From: Blastocystis sp. Blastoise
Lineage: Eukaryota; Sar; Bigyra; Opalinata; Blastocystidae
DNA: 64,000 nucleotides
Reading direction: 5' to 3'
Assembly (NCBI GenBank): GCA_039096225.1
Contig: JBBPEB010000017.1
Location: 421,501-485,500 of the forward strand
The notes beneath the pieces were generated by a model that saw only the letters and a program-made list of their open reading frames with translations, was not told the DNA's origin and did no database searches. How positions within the stretch are numbered: position 1 is the stretch's first letter; each line of letters opens with the position of its first letter. A program made the translations under genes and the position numbers. This document shows, piece after piece, positions 1 through 14,022 of this stretch.

Positions 1-1334
1 AAAGAATATCCTCAATGGAAAGTATTTTTTTCTAAATTTTTCTTAAAATCTGACTATTTATTATATAAATAATATAGGTTTGGGGTTTCGATTTAAGAGG
101 TCATGGAGATTCTTCACATTTAGAAGGAGCTTATTCTATCCCTGCATTAGCAGAAGATGTGGTTCGTTCGATGCAATTTCATAATATGTTTCCTGAAGTG
201 ATTGTAGGTCATTCCCTTGGGGGTAAGGTCGTATTAGAAATACTCAAACAGATGAAAGGCCAAAACTTAACTCTTCCTTATCATGCATATTTGATTGATA
301 TATCCTTATTCTTTATATATATATTCTATTCTTGTTGAAATTTATATTCTTGAGTATACATTATATATAATTTCTTGCTTCTCTATATATTCTATTCTTG
401 TTGAAATTTATATTCTTGAGTATACATTATATATAATTTCTTGTTTCTCTATATAGTCTATTCTTGTTGAAATTTATATTCTTGAGTATACATTTTATAT
501 AATTTCTTGTTTCTCTCTCTCTATATATATAAATATGATGGTAATCCTTTATGAATATACACTCTTCCCTGTGCTGTTGAGAGTTCTGAAGATATTAAAG
601 ATGTACAATCTATTATCAATATAACTAAGAATATACCTCAACCCATACATGGCTTTCATGATCTTATTACTAAAGTAACGGACATGGGACTCTCTATGAC
701 TCTCGCGGGATGGCTATCCACATCACTCAAGTATTTATTATATACATATAGTTAGAAAATGTTTTTTTAAGGAATTATTATTATTATTTTTATTCACTAT
801 TTGCTTTTAATGTGTTCTATGTTATTATTTATATATATGTAATATTCTGTTATTCCTATATATTATATTCTGTTATTCTTTATATATATTATGATATGGT
901 ATTCTTTGTATATTATATTATTACATTAGAATATATTATTATTTATATTATATCTAATATTCTATATATATTAAATAATCATATATGCTAACTATTCTAT
1001 ATAATATATATACCCCTATAGACCTATTCCGAACACTCCATATTATCATTTAATCTTTGATCCTAATCATATGGAGGAGTTATTAGAGAGTTATAAACAC
1101 TTGGATTATATGAATTATCTTCAATCCCCTCCCAAGGAAGTCCAAATTACCCTCATTCGTGCGGCACTTAATAAGTCTTGGAATCCCTCCCTTATAGAGT
1201 CATTAGAGACTATTGAGAGGGATACAAATCATCAAGTTCAATTGGCTTCAGTTCATAGTAACCATTGGGTACATATAGAGAATCCTGATGGTCTATTAAA
1301 TGTATTAAAACCATCCTTAGAAGATTATGAATAA
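1..1334 (+). CDS. ABHD11-type alpha/beta hydrolase, 5' partial
   Basis: Serine hydrolase of the ABHD11/YbfF branch of the alpha/beta-hydrolase fold; family members are esterase-like and often mitochondrial. The start lies before the window. Exons I can place are 1-21, 78-299, 561-730 and 1022-1334, and the frame closes exactly across them. Visible motifs are FDLRGHGDS after strand 4, the nucleophile elbow GHSLGGK, LIDTLPCAVE (the family's LDS-P region) and the catalytic-His segment SNHWVHIENPDGL near the C-terminus. The stop is TAA. Introns 22-77 and 731-1021 are ordinary GT-AG; the middle one (300-560) is AT-AC. The assignment is confident because Ser and His motifs and their order match the family. 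The substrate cannot be read from the sequence. Confidence 0.9.
300..560 (+). other. U12-type AT-AC intron in the ABHD11-like gene
   Basis: The intron begins ATATCCTTA, which matches the minor-spliceosome donor consensus RTATCCTT, and ends ATATAC. A branch-site-like TCCTTTAT lies at 545-552, placing its A about 9 nt from the 3' end. Joining 299 to 561 gives LID-TLPCAVESSED in frame, which is what the ABHD11 family expects. There is no AG between about 487 and the start of the coding match, so a GT-AG solution is not available there. Confidence 0.8.
325..522 (+). repeat. 66-bp tandem repeat, three copies, inside the AT-AC intron
   Basis: Copies begin at 325, 391 and 457, each starting TCTATTCTTGTTGAAATT. 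They differ at only a few positions, and the third runs into a CT dinucleotide stretch. The repeat lies wholly within the intron. Confidence 0.9.
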
Positions 1335-2110
1335 GAATACTTTATCAGGATCTTCTATACTTATAGCACAAATCATTCCCTGTCCATTCCAGAACATCAA
1401 ATATCTGTAATAAACACGATTATCTCTCATTATATCCAGATCAACTTCTTTTTCAACTTTTCTTGTAGTATAAATCAATGAATCATACTTTTCTATTTTT
1501 TTAAATTTAATATTTTTAGGATAGTTTCTATTGCTAGTATCATTTTTTTTTCACTTTTTTTTTAAACATTTTTCAATTCTATTTTTGAGTTCTTTATTTC
1601 TGAAACTATTTTTATCATTATTAATATGGATTTTTAGCTATTACTATTATTTCTTTTGATAATATGATATTGCTTTGTTCAACTAATCATGTTTTAACTA
1701 ATCAGAGGACACTACTCAAATCCTAATCATATAATAACCATTTATTCAGGAAATATGATGAATATAATATTAGAAAAACATTTTAAATAATTAACGACTA
1801 TTCAAGAGTCAATAAATAGTGCTATATACATAAGAATGGACAAAAGTGAGCAATCGATGCATTGATTGTGTGAATAATGCTGACCTATAATGATTTACTT
1901 ATAATCTATATTATATGTATGACATAGTCATGGTGAAAAGATGAATATTAGAATATAAGTTAGGTTAATACAAAAGAATTATGACAAAAATAATATTTTT
2001 TTATGAAAATTTTCCTGGAAACAGCAATTTCTTCTCTTTTTTTAGGAAACATAAATATTCATTGTGTTATGAATATGGTTATTCGACTTAATATAAAACA
2101 GAACAAGAAT
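1335..2110. other. Intergenic, no gene seen
   Basis: AT-rich spacer between two genes on the same strand. It holds the 3' flank of the hydrolase gene and the upstream region of the carboxypeptidase. I see no long coding frame, RNA gene or repeat family here. Confidence 0.6.
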
Positions 2111-5779
<3,669 letters not shown>

Positions 5780-6211
5780 AAATATCTTCATTCTTTTCTC
5801 TTTTTTACTATAAACTATCTCTTTTCTTTTATTATTTATAACTTTTCTCAGCTTCATTTTCATTTCAATATTATTATTTATTATATTCTTAAAATAACAT
5901 TTTTGATGTTTTTAAAACAATATTCTGGCATTTAAAAAATTATGTAAATTAAATTAAAACTGTTTTAATAATGTGTGTTTTGATTATTCACTTTTAGTAG
6001 AATCACTCTACAATAGCTTATGATGTATATATTATTTTATAGTTTTTATATTCTGTATAAATAATTAATAACATGCATATAAAGAGAAGTACACACAAAT
6101 AATGAGTCTATTCAATCCATTAGTGTAATAAACAAAAAAAAAAACATAACAACACAACAACATATTCATTAATTAATAATATAAAATAATATACAATATA
6201 TAGATGAAGAC
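5780..6211. other. Convergent intergenic spacer
   Basis: Lies between the 3' ends of the carboxypeptidase (+) and TRAPPC1 (-) genes. It is AT-rich with short A and T runs, and I see nothing coding. Confidence 0.6.
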
Positions 6212-6628
6212 TTAACATAAAGAACTGACATAAGCACTTAAATTAGCAGTGAAAATAGGTAATTTGACTTCAGTTCCAACTTTCCAAAGAGGATTCTTAA
6301 CTACATATTCAATGAAGAGGTCATAAATATGCCATAAAGCATCAGTCATATCGGGTGTTTCATTGTCTGTGTTAACTATAAAACGAAGACCACTTGGTGT
6401 ATCTAGATGATAAAGAGTATATGTTTTTGTCTTGAAACAATGAAGTCCTTCTTCAGCTTCAGGATTTGGTGAAAGAGTTTTGATAAATTGTTTGAGAGAA
6501 AAAATAAGTCCAAAAATCAATTTCTTTTCCTCATCACGATTTGATTTGAAAGCATCATGTTCTCTTGTCCATTCATGATAATATAAACAACTTCCTGTTG
6601 TATCAAATATATATATATTATAAATCAT
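6212..6628 (-). CDS. TRAPPC1: TRAPP complex subunit 1 (Bet5/TRAPPC1)
   Basis: A 138-aa longin-like (sybindin-family) protein, the usual size for Bet5/TRAPPC1. It is a core subunit of the TRAPP complex, which activates Rab1/Ypt1 for ER-to-Golgi and Golgi traffic. Family marks are the N-terminal IYNIYIFDTTGSCLYYHEW, the LIFGLIFSLKQFI helix with KTLSP, the YTLYHLDTPSGLRFIVNTD strand pair, and the C-terminal EYVVKNPLWKVG segment. The gene is intronless, a rarity in this window, and ends TAA. It is transcribed divergently from the BTB/leucine-rich gene at 6856, with 227 bp between the starts, so the two probably share a bidirectional promoter region. Confidence 0.93.
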   Translation of the reverse strand: MIYNIYIFDTTGSCLYYHEWTREHDAFKSNRDEEKKLIFGLIFSLKQFIKTLSPNPEAEEGLHCFKTKTYTLYHLDTPSGLRFIVNTDNETPDMTDALWHIYDLFIEYVVKNPLWKVGTEVKLPIFTANLSAYVSSLC

Positions 6629-6855
6629 CTCCTTAGATCACAAATAAAACAAGTTTATAAAAAAAAAGAAATAAACAAAATCTTTCAGTGTTTGTTTCAA
6701 AATCCCCAAAAATATTTTTAATAAAAATTTTTTATTTTGTTTCTTGACAAAAGTCTGTCAGCACACTTGAGTTTTATGTATATTATAAAATTATGAATGT
6801 TTTATGAATGAAAATTATCTAGTCTGCTAATAGACACTTGTAATTATTATAAAGA

Positions 6856-8693
6856 ATGTCAGAAACAAGTAATGTTGTCACTAAAAAGCGAAAAAGAGTT
6901 TGCAATTCAGCATCCACGATCGATAGAAAACGTATAGATACGAATGTAAACTTCATTTTCCAGGATGAAACAAAAGTGAGTATACCATTGTTTTTTGTGA
7001 AGAATCATCCCAAATCAGTGTTATTTTTAACTTATGAGTGTCCAAACAGTTATATAGAAGATGAAGATGCTTATTATATAGATCATCCACCATTATCTAT
7101 GGATAAATCAATTCAATATTTACAAAATACTATTTCATTGAAGTCTTGTAATATAGATGAAGTCATTGATATATACAATAATTTAAAGTTTTACTTTTAT
7201 AATGAAACTGTTGACTATCAATTACAAGTATTCGATTTCTTAACTGAAACACTTAATTTATTTGCAAAAGAGAATGATTGTAAATTGTATGTTTCATGTA
7301 TTATTTAATTTATATATATATATATATATTTAGATATAGACATCAAAAATATTTTTATAACTCAAAAGAACAATATTATTTATATATAAATGGTATTTTA
7401 AATATATGTCTTTATTATGTATACTATATTTATAGGAATTATCAACGAAAGTAGAAATAAATTATTTCTTCAATATTCACGTTTATTTAAATTTCTTAAT
7501 GTGACTAAAGTTTCTTTAGATTGTAAATTGAAATTATATATATATTAACTTTATATATTGTTTATAGATGATCTATTGGAAGATATTCCTTATGAATATA
7601 TATATCCCTCCAATTTACTTGAAATATTCCCTGAATTGGAAAGTTATACAATTGGACGTATATATATATATATATATAATATATATGTTGATCTATTTTT
7701 CATGATATATAATTCTATAGCTTCTTATTATCCCAAACAAAAGGATTATATTATTACTAAAACAGACCGTTATTATCATAGTCTATATTCACATTATAAA
7801 CTATTATGTCATAAGAAGTATTCTCCTGCAGTATATGATGCTTATGTGTCTATGTACTCAAGGGAAGAAAGAGATGATTTATTTGATCCGCAATTAGAAA
7901 TGTATATACCCGATAAAAATGAAAATAATGATAAAAGTAATGATAAAAATGAAAATGAAAATAAAAATAAAAATAAAAATGATGATAAAAATGAAAATAA
8001 AAATGATGATAAAAAGGATAATAAAAATGATGAAAATGATGATGAAAATAATGATAAAAATAATGATAAAAATAATTATAACGATATTATAACTAATGAT
8101 TTATTTAATATTTTTGCTTATCATGATTTTCTTGATTTTTGTGCAAGTCAGAATAATCATTATTTTTATACTATGTTTCAAACTCCCTATGATGAGAGTG
8201 ATATCCCTGATAATCCGTTTGAGGCCTATAAGAATTATATTCAAGCTAAAAATATAAATATTTATGAAGAAATTAGGAATGGAAAAGAAGAAGATAAACC
8301 AGATATAATTCTTCAATCTAAAAGTCATTATAACCGTGAATATAATGAAGAACAGATGAAATTAAATAATAAAGAAATAAAAAAAGTTAGCAATACGTAT
8401 AGTTTTGATTTTAAAAAAGATAACAGTATGTATAGAATTATTTATATATTATTATGATTATATATCTATATATCTTATAGTAAAAGATATTTCACATCCT
8501 GTATTTAAGTATATATCTATATGAATATTGTTTTTTATATCCTGTTTAAAATGATAAACATTTTGAATGTTATATCCATATATTTATATTATTTATTTAT
8601 TAATTATAGTTGTTTTTTTGACAATTATAATGAATTACTTGATTATATAATAAAATTTCCTATTTGTAAACAAATTCAAAACTTTAGAGGGTG

Positions 8694-8733
<40 letters not shown>

Positions 8734-8977
8734 CGTATAAAACGTATGACATTCAATTTGAATTTCCACCCTTCTTACGACTATTAAGAGAAGGGTTCTT
8801 TGATTCTATTCAGATTATGGATATCTTTTCATGTATTAATATTATTCATAGTATCATATATATATATATATATATAGTTTTTAGTTTGAATAGTTCTTCT
8901 GAGTATATACCATTATTTAAAGATATTATTACTACTCATATTTTTCCAAATGTTACTACGCTTCAAATAACATCACG

Positions 8978-9008
<31 letters not shown>

Positions 9009-11170
9009 CAATATATTATCAATATTTTATCAATATAATATTTATATATATATATACATTATCTATATAATCTTTAGATTCCATAAACTGTTCATCGACT
9101 GTAAATGCAGTACATGATATTCTTTCTTTAATTTCTAAAGAGCATTTCCCGCGGTTATCTATATATGACACATGTACTTTAGGTTATTATAATCAAGAGC
9201 TAAACTCTATGTTTGATCTATTACTTCCTATATCATTATTATTATTAGTAGATACTATATCTATTGATAATGATTGCTGTAACAGTTATCCAAAAATTAA
9301 CGAAAATATTGCTAATACTTTTATTAGTATAAATAAAACTCATAAATTAATTATTAAAAGTATATATATAATAATTCTAATTCATTAATATTTTTTATTT
9401 TTCAGTAAATTTCAGAATAATTGATTATAATGAATTATGGAAACAATTATATGATAATAAAATGCTTGATTTATGTTTACTTGACTTGAGATGTATATAT
9501 TATTATACTTATTATACTTATTATACTTATTATACTTATTATACTTATTATACTTATTATTATTATGATTATTATGATTATGATTATGATTATTATTATT
9601 ATTATACTGTCTCTAGTTGATCATAATTATGAAAATAATGATGATTTATCACTTTTGGGTTTTAATTCTTGCCCATTCGATAAGCTTAAAATATGTATAT
9701 ATTGAATTTCAGGTTTTTATTTATATGATTTATTCATAAAATATTTATTAATATATATATAAACTTATAAAAATGATAGTTGCCACTAGTGATGCATGCA
9801 AACAATTATATAAATTTGAAAATACATTTCAAAAAATGAATTATAATAACTTAAAAGATATTGAAATTTCACGTATATTTTTAAATGTTTTTTTATTAAT
9901 AATATATATATACATGATATTAGTTTATATGTATTATCTTGAAAGCATGCATTCAGAAGTTAAACAATATTTCTCGTTTTTTAATTTGGGAAATTATAGA
10001 ACTGTTAATTCTCTATATATAAGTATACTATTATATACTATATATATTATATATATTATATATATTATAGGTTTTTATGCTGATTTTTATAAACGTTCTC
10101 CTATAATTCTTAATGAAGAAATTACCGATATTTTTTTTCAATTCTTCTCATTATTCTCAAATAATCTTCATGAAGTAAAATTTGAATGTATTTTAATATA
10201 TATAATTAATATAAATTATATTATTCTATATTTATATAGGCCCATTTATTTCTGCATATTTTCTCTTAAATGACAAATGTAAAAAGATGAAAATATGGTC
10301 AACTATTCAAAAATTGACATTATATCTTGATGAGACAATTTCACTTAAGGATGTATTTATAAATTTATTGGCATATATAAATAACAATCAATTTTCAAAT
10401 CTGGAGACTTTAGAAATAAACATTGAATATACAGAAGTTATATCTTTTTCTGATTTGAATATGCTTATTGACCTTTGGCATAATGCTTCTCCTGTTTCTC
10501 TACCTTATTGGCATGGGTTTAGAATCCTCACAAAAGAAAGTAAATAATTGATTTATCTATTATATTCACAGTGTTCCATATATGTTATTAATTATTAGTA
10601 CATATATTATATATATTATTATTAATATATATAGTTATGATGAACATTGATTTCTTTGAATGTTTTCCTTCAATATATAATTATTTACATATACCTCTTG
10701 TCACTTTTGATATGCGATATATGAAGCAAAAAGGGGAAATGAAAAAATATTCTGAATATATTTATAATCAACTTAAAATGGAATATACAAAAAATATTAG
10801 ATACTTACAATTATTTTTTTTAAATAAAGGGTATATGACTAAATTTGTTCGTTTAATAACAAAAGGGACTTTTCCATATTTGAAAGAATTAAAAATAATT
10901 ACTTTAAGTATATATATCATAGAATTATTTATTAAGAAATAATGCTATATATATATATATTACAATCACTCATGTATATTACATATATTTTAAATAAAAT
11001 ATATTTTATACTTATATTATTTATATTATGAATAACTACATTATTTATATATGATTAACTCTATAGAGAATAAAGAACCAAAAGACTTCGATGGCTTTAA
11101 ACAATTATTAAATGAATATAAAATGACCAAAAACTTACAATTAACAATTAAATACTGTCTAGAAGACTAA
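6856..11170 (+). CDS. BTB-like / leucine-rich repeat-like protein, copy A
   Basis: Multi-exon gene of unknown function. The first exon (6856-7286) encodes a KCTD/T1-like BTB fold: VNFIFQDETKVSIP, then HPKSVLFLT and AYYIDHPPLSMDKSIQYLQ. The following exons are 7334-7392, 7436-7522, 7568-7657, 7721-8425, 8481-8508, 8610-8692 and 8734 onward. They encode leucine-rich segments (for example FPPFLRLLREG, THIFPNVTTLQIT) with a charged Asn/Lys/Asp low-complexity stretch near 7915-8090. The last exon ends KYCLED-TAA at 11168-11170. Exons between 9080 and 11000 are visible as leucine-rich pieces, but I did not fix every boundary. Copy B at 17590-21769 on the other strand has the same exon order and phases, which supports the splice choices. 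The protein could be a BTB adaptor with a repeat-type recognition region; no catalytic motif is visible. Confidence 0.72.
9508..9562 (+). repeat. Tandem TTATTATACT decamer in an intron
   Basis: About five to six copies of a 10-bp TTATTATACT unit, grading into TTATTATGATTATGAT-type repeats, inside BTB/leucine-rich gene A. It is simple sequence with no spacer structure. Confidence 0.85.
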
Positions 11171-11627
11171 AGTATTCTAATTAAACAGATATTTTTATTA
11201 TATAAGTATACTGAAAAACTATATTTTATCTATTTTTTTTTAATTCTTGATTATTTGTATATATTTTTTAATAATTTTTATTTTTTTTTTAAAGTATTTT
11301 TTTTCTTATATATATTCTTATACTTTTTTTTGTATTTATTAATGTATAAAAAACAGATTTTTAATGGTCTTGGTTGTTTTAGTATAATAGATAATCTATG
11401 TTCACAAAACAATTGAATACATAACTTATTATATTACAAGTAACAAAAATCTAGTTTTTATTAGATAAAATAGATGACTAATATTAAAAAACAGAAACAT
11501 AATATTATAATACTTATTCAAATAAATAACTAACACTATCATAAATATATTATATACATAAAAAATAAAAAAATATATTAAAATTACATTAACTAATGAA
11601 TAAAAACAAGAGTAATATATAGTATTT
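11171..11627. other. Convergent intergenic spacer
   Basis: T-rich then A-rich spacer between the 3' ends of BTB/leucine-rich copy A (+) and the TLDc exons (-). I see nothing coding. Confidence 0.55.
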
Positions 11628-12245
11628 TTAACATCTTCCCCATACTTCATAATCATTTACTAGAAAATAATTCTTTGAATTCATATCATTTGTATTCACA
11701 AATAAAGAATTTCTATAAGGAACATTGGTGTCATTACAAGGAGATAATGAACAATATGAAGATTTATGTGATTTACGCTCTTTAAAAATATAAATTGCAT
11801 CACATATATTTATTTTATCATTTGAACCAGAATATGGATAGCCAAAACTCAATGACGAAGTAGATTGAGATACTGGCTTCTTTTTTGTTTTAATATAATC
11901 AAATTTCATAGGAAGAACATTATATTCATTACTTAATGTAAAAATAAACTCCTTTTTATACAATGTATCACCTAAAAATAATAATTAATTATAATATAAA
12001 GGTTTATATATATATACTACCATTATCAAGTTTATTCCATATATCATTAGTATATCCTCCAAATATATTTATATGATTATCATGACCTATTTGTTTAAAT
12101 ATATATATCTTTTCACCAGAATCATGAATTTCTGAATTATTACTTGCAAACATTAGTTGTGAAGATGCTCTTTATATTCAATAAATCATAAATAGATTAT
12201 ATATAAATAAATATAAATATAATATATATACCTATCAATTAATTT
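11628..12245 (-). pseudogene. TLDc exons cut off from BTB copy 1 by a TAG codon
   Basis: Three pieces read as a TLDc domain: the end of exon 1 (12245-12232), exon 2 (12169-12021) and exon 3 (11971-11628). Visible TLDc marks are INIFGGYTNDIWNKLDN, KKEFIFTLSNEYNVLP and the closing NYFLVNDYEVWGRC. The exons keep the phases of the intact copy at 23044-24626; exon 2 is 149 nt in both. The joined frame from 13268 to 11628 is a multiple of three, so apart from the TAG nothing is broken. Whether this segment is still made, by readthrough, editing or an internal start, cannot be told from DNA; otherwise it is a young pseudogene segment. Confidence 0.7.
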
Positions 12246-13268
12246 CTATTTCTTTTCTCTTCCTAGCCAACTCATTAATAATTCTTCCATAAATAGACTG
12301 TCAAAAATCTTTGTTCCTTTGAAATAATTGAATCGAATTGTACATCTTTTGGCTTCTTCTCTTCCTTTATTACCAAATAATTCAACCATTTCTTTCTCTA
12401 ATAATTCTTTACTAATATTAATAACTTTTGATTCTTCTATATCTATAGTTCCATTATTTACATATTCTATAATATTATCAATATATTCATATTTTTTATT
12501 TATATATAAACTATTATCTACAACATTATAATCCACAAATCCATGATCATAATTCTTAGCATAATCATTCCATAATCCATTATTTACTAAATAATTTTTA
12601 ATAATATCATTTTTCTTTCCATTAATAATCAAATCAACTTCATCTCCTTCTTCATATTTCCTTAAAGTATCTCTTCTTACTCTACAATTAACTAATTCTA
12701 CAGGAAGGGGCAAATTACAAAATTCAAATAAATCTAATAATTCTAACTGCTCTTTATCATTAAATTGATCGAAATCGACTTTCTTACCATATAAATAATT
12801 TAAAAAACAATACACATAAATATCGTTTCCATTAAAATTAAGGAATATAGTTCCATCATCAGTTCTTAATTCATCTTTTGATTGTTCATATATATATGAA
12901 TAAGGCATAGAATCAATTATTGTTTTGGATAAAGCAAATGCTGGACCATTATTCGTGAATCGAATCATATCCATATCCTCGATATGCTCTTCTTGATATT
13001 TTCGTTTATTCTTATACTTGACTTGACTTTCTTCTTGAGAATCAGAATCATCAATTGAAATATCATTTGATTTTAAAGATCCAGATAAGTCACACCAACT
13101 ATGAATATGGCTAACAAAGTTATTAATCCGTGATTCGGAATGAACACCTAAGTTCATTACAGATGACAACACACTTGTCACATCTTTCATCAATTCTTCT
13201 AACAGATTAATATCCTCTTTTAAAAAGTTAAATTGATTGAAATCAAAAGGAACTTTCTCTTTTACCAT
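12246..13268 (-). CDS. Double BTB (T1-like) protein, truncated before its TLDc domain, copy 1
   Basis: Reads from the ATG at 13268 (MVKEKVPFDF, a start conserved in copy 2) to TAG at 12248-12246, giving 340 aa. The N-terminal about 100 residues are helical. The first BTB/T1-like domain follows (IRFTNNGPAFALSK, then DDGTIFLNFNGND and FLNYLYGKKVDF). A second related unit runs from about residue 225 (DEVDLIINGKKNDI, then FVDYNVVDN). The TAG falls at codon 341, where copy 2 has TGG for the conserved Trp of the TLDc entry (WLGxEKKW). T1-type BTB domains assemble oligomers and recruit Cul3 in other eukaryotes; the role here is unknown. Confidence 0.75.
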   Translation of the reverse strand: MVKEKVPFDFNQFNFLKEDINLLEELMKDVTSVLSSVMNLGVHSESRINNFVSHIHSWCDLSGSLKSNDISIDDSDSQEESQVKYKNKRKYQEEHIEDMDMIRFTNNGPAFALSKTIIDSMPYSYIYEQSKDELRTDDGTIFLNFNGNDIYVYCFLNYLYGKKVDFDQFNDKEQLELLDLFEFCNLPLPVELVNCRVRRDTLRKYEEGDEVDLIINGKKNDIIKNYLVNNGLWNDYAKNYDHGFVDYNVVDNSLYINKKYEYIDNIIEYVNNGTIDIEESKVINISKELLEKEMVELFGNKGREEAKRCTIRFNYFKGTKIFDSLFMEELLMSWLGREKK

Positions 13269-14022
13269 TTCTAACGATAACAAAAAACATAAAAACGTAT
13301 TTTAATTAGAGAATTACAAAAAACGGCTAAGGTTAATTATCTGGTTTAAAATGGATAATTCTTTTTACATTTTTTTCTGAATAATTATGTTATGAGTGTT
13401 AATAATTCATTTAAAATATTTTTTTAAACTTATTATAACATCTGTTCAATAATTAATTCTATTAACGTATAAATTATTTCCTAATGAAATTTTGATTTCG
13501 TTCACTCATTGAACTTACTCAACACAGACTATATAGATAAGTCGAAGATGCTGTAACTAATAGAGAAACGATGTTATTCTACTTGTTCTAAAAGAAATTG
13601 TGTTGATAAAGACAGTTCTTTCTTGTGATTCTTGATTCTATATATTCCATTATGTTTGTAGGGTGTAGTATAGTAGTATAGAAATACTTTTATCTTTAAA
13701 TATTATAACAAAAAATGATTGTGTGTACAAAAGTGATTGATTTTGACAACAAACAATACTTTTAAAGGTCTTAATGATATTAATACATTAAGTGAATGGA
13801 CTTCATAAAAATTATGGCTTAAAAACGAAAACATTTAAAAAAATAAGCAATTTTAATTGATGAAACACATATTATTAAAAAAGTATATAGAAATAAAAAG
13901 TTAAACAATTGACGCATATGAAGAAAATATTTTTTTATAGAAAATAACTATCACAGAATAATAATAATAAGAAGGAAAATATTTTGCCATGAGTTAGTCA
14001 AAATTGATAATAGAAGTATCAA
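13269..14022. other. Intergenic, no gene seen
   Basis: Spacer upstream of BTB/TLDc copy 1 and downstream of the protease-like gene, both on the minus strand. It is less repeat-rich than the introns. I find no supported frame or RNA gene. Confidence 0.55.

Noticed and set aside
9500-9600. Regular decamer array as a CRISPR candidate
   Set aside because: It is directly tandem simple sequence without spacers, inside a spliced eukaryotic gene.
12246-12248. TAG as a reassigned sense codon
   Set aside because: No other placed exon contains in-frame TAG, and the Myb gene appears to end with TAG at 39148-39150.
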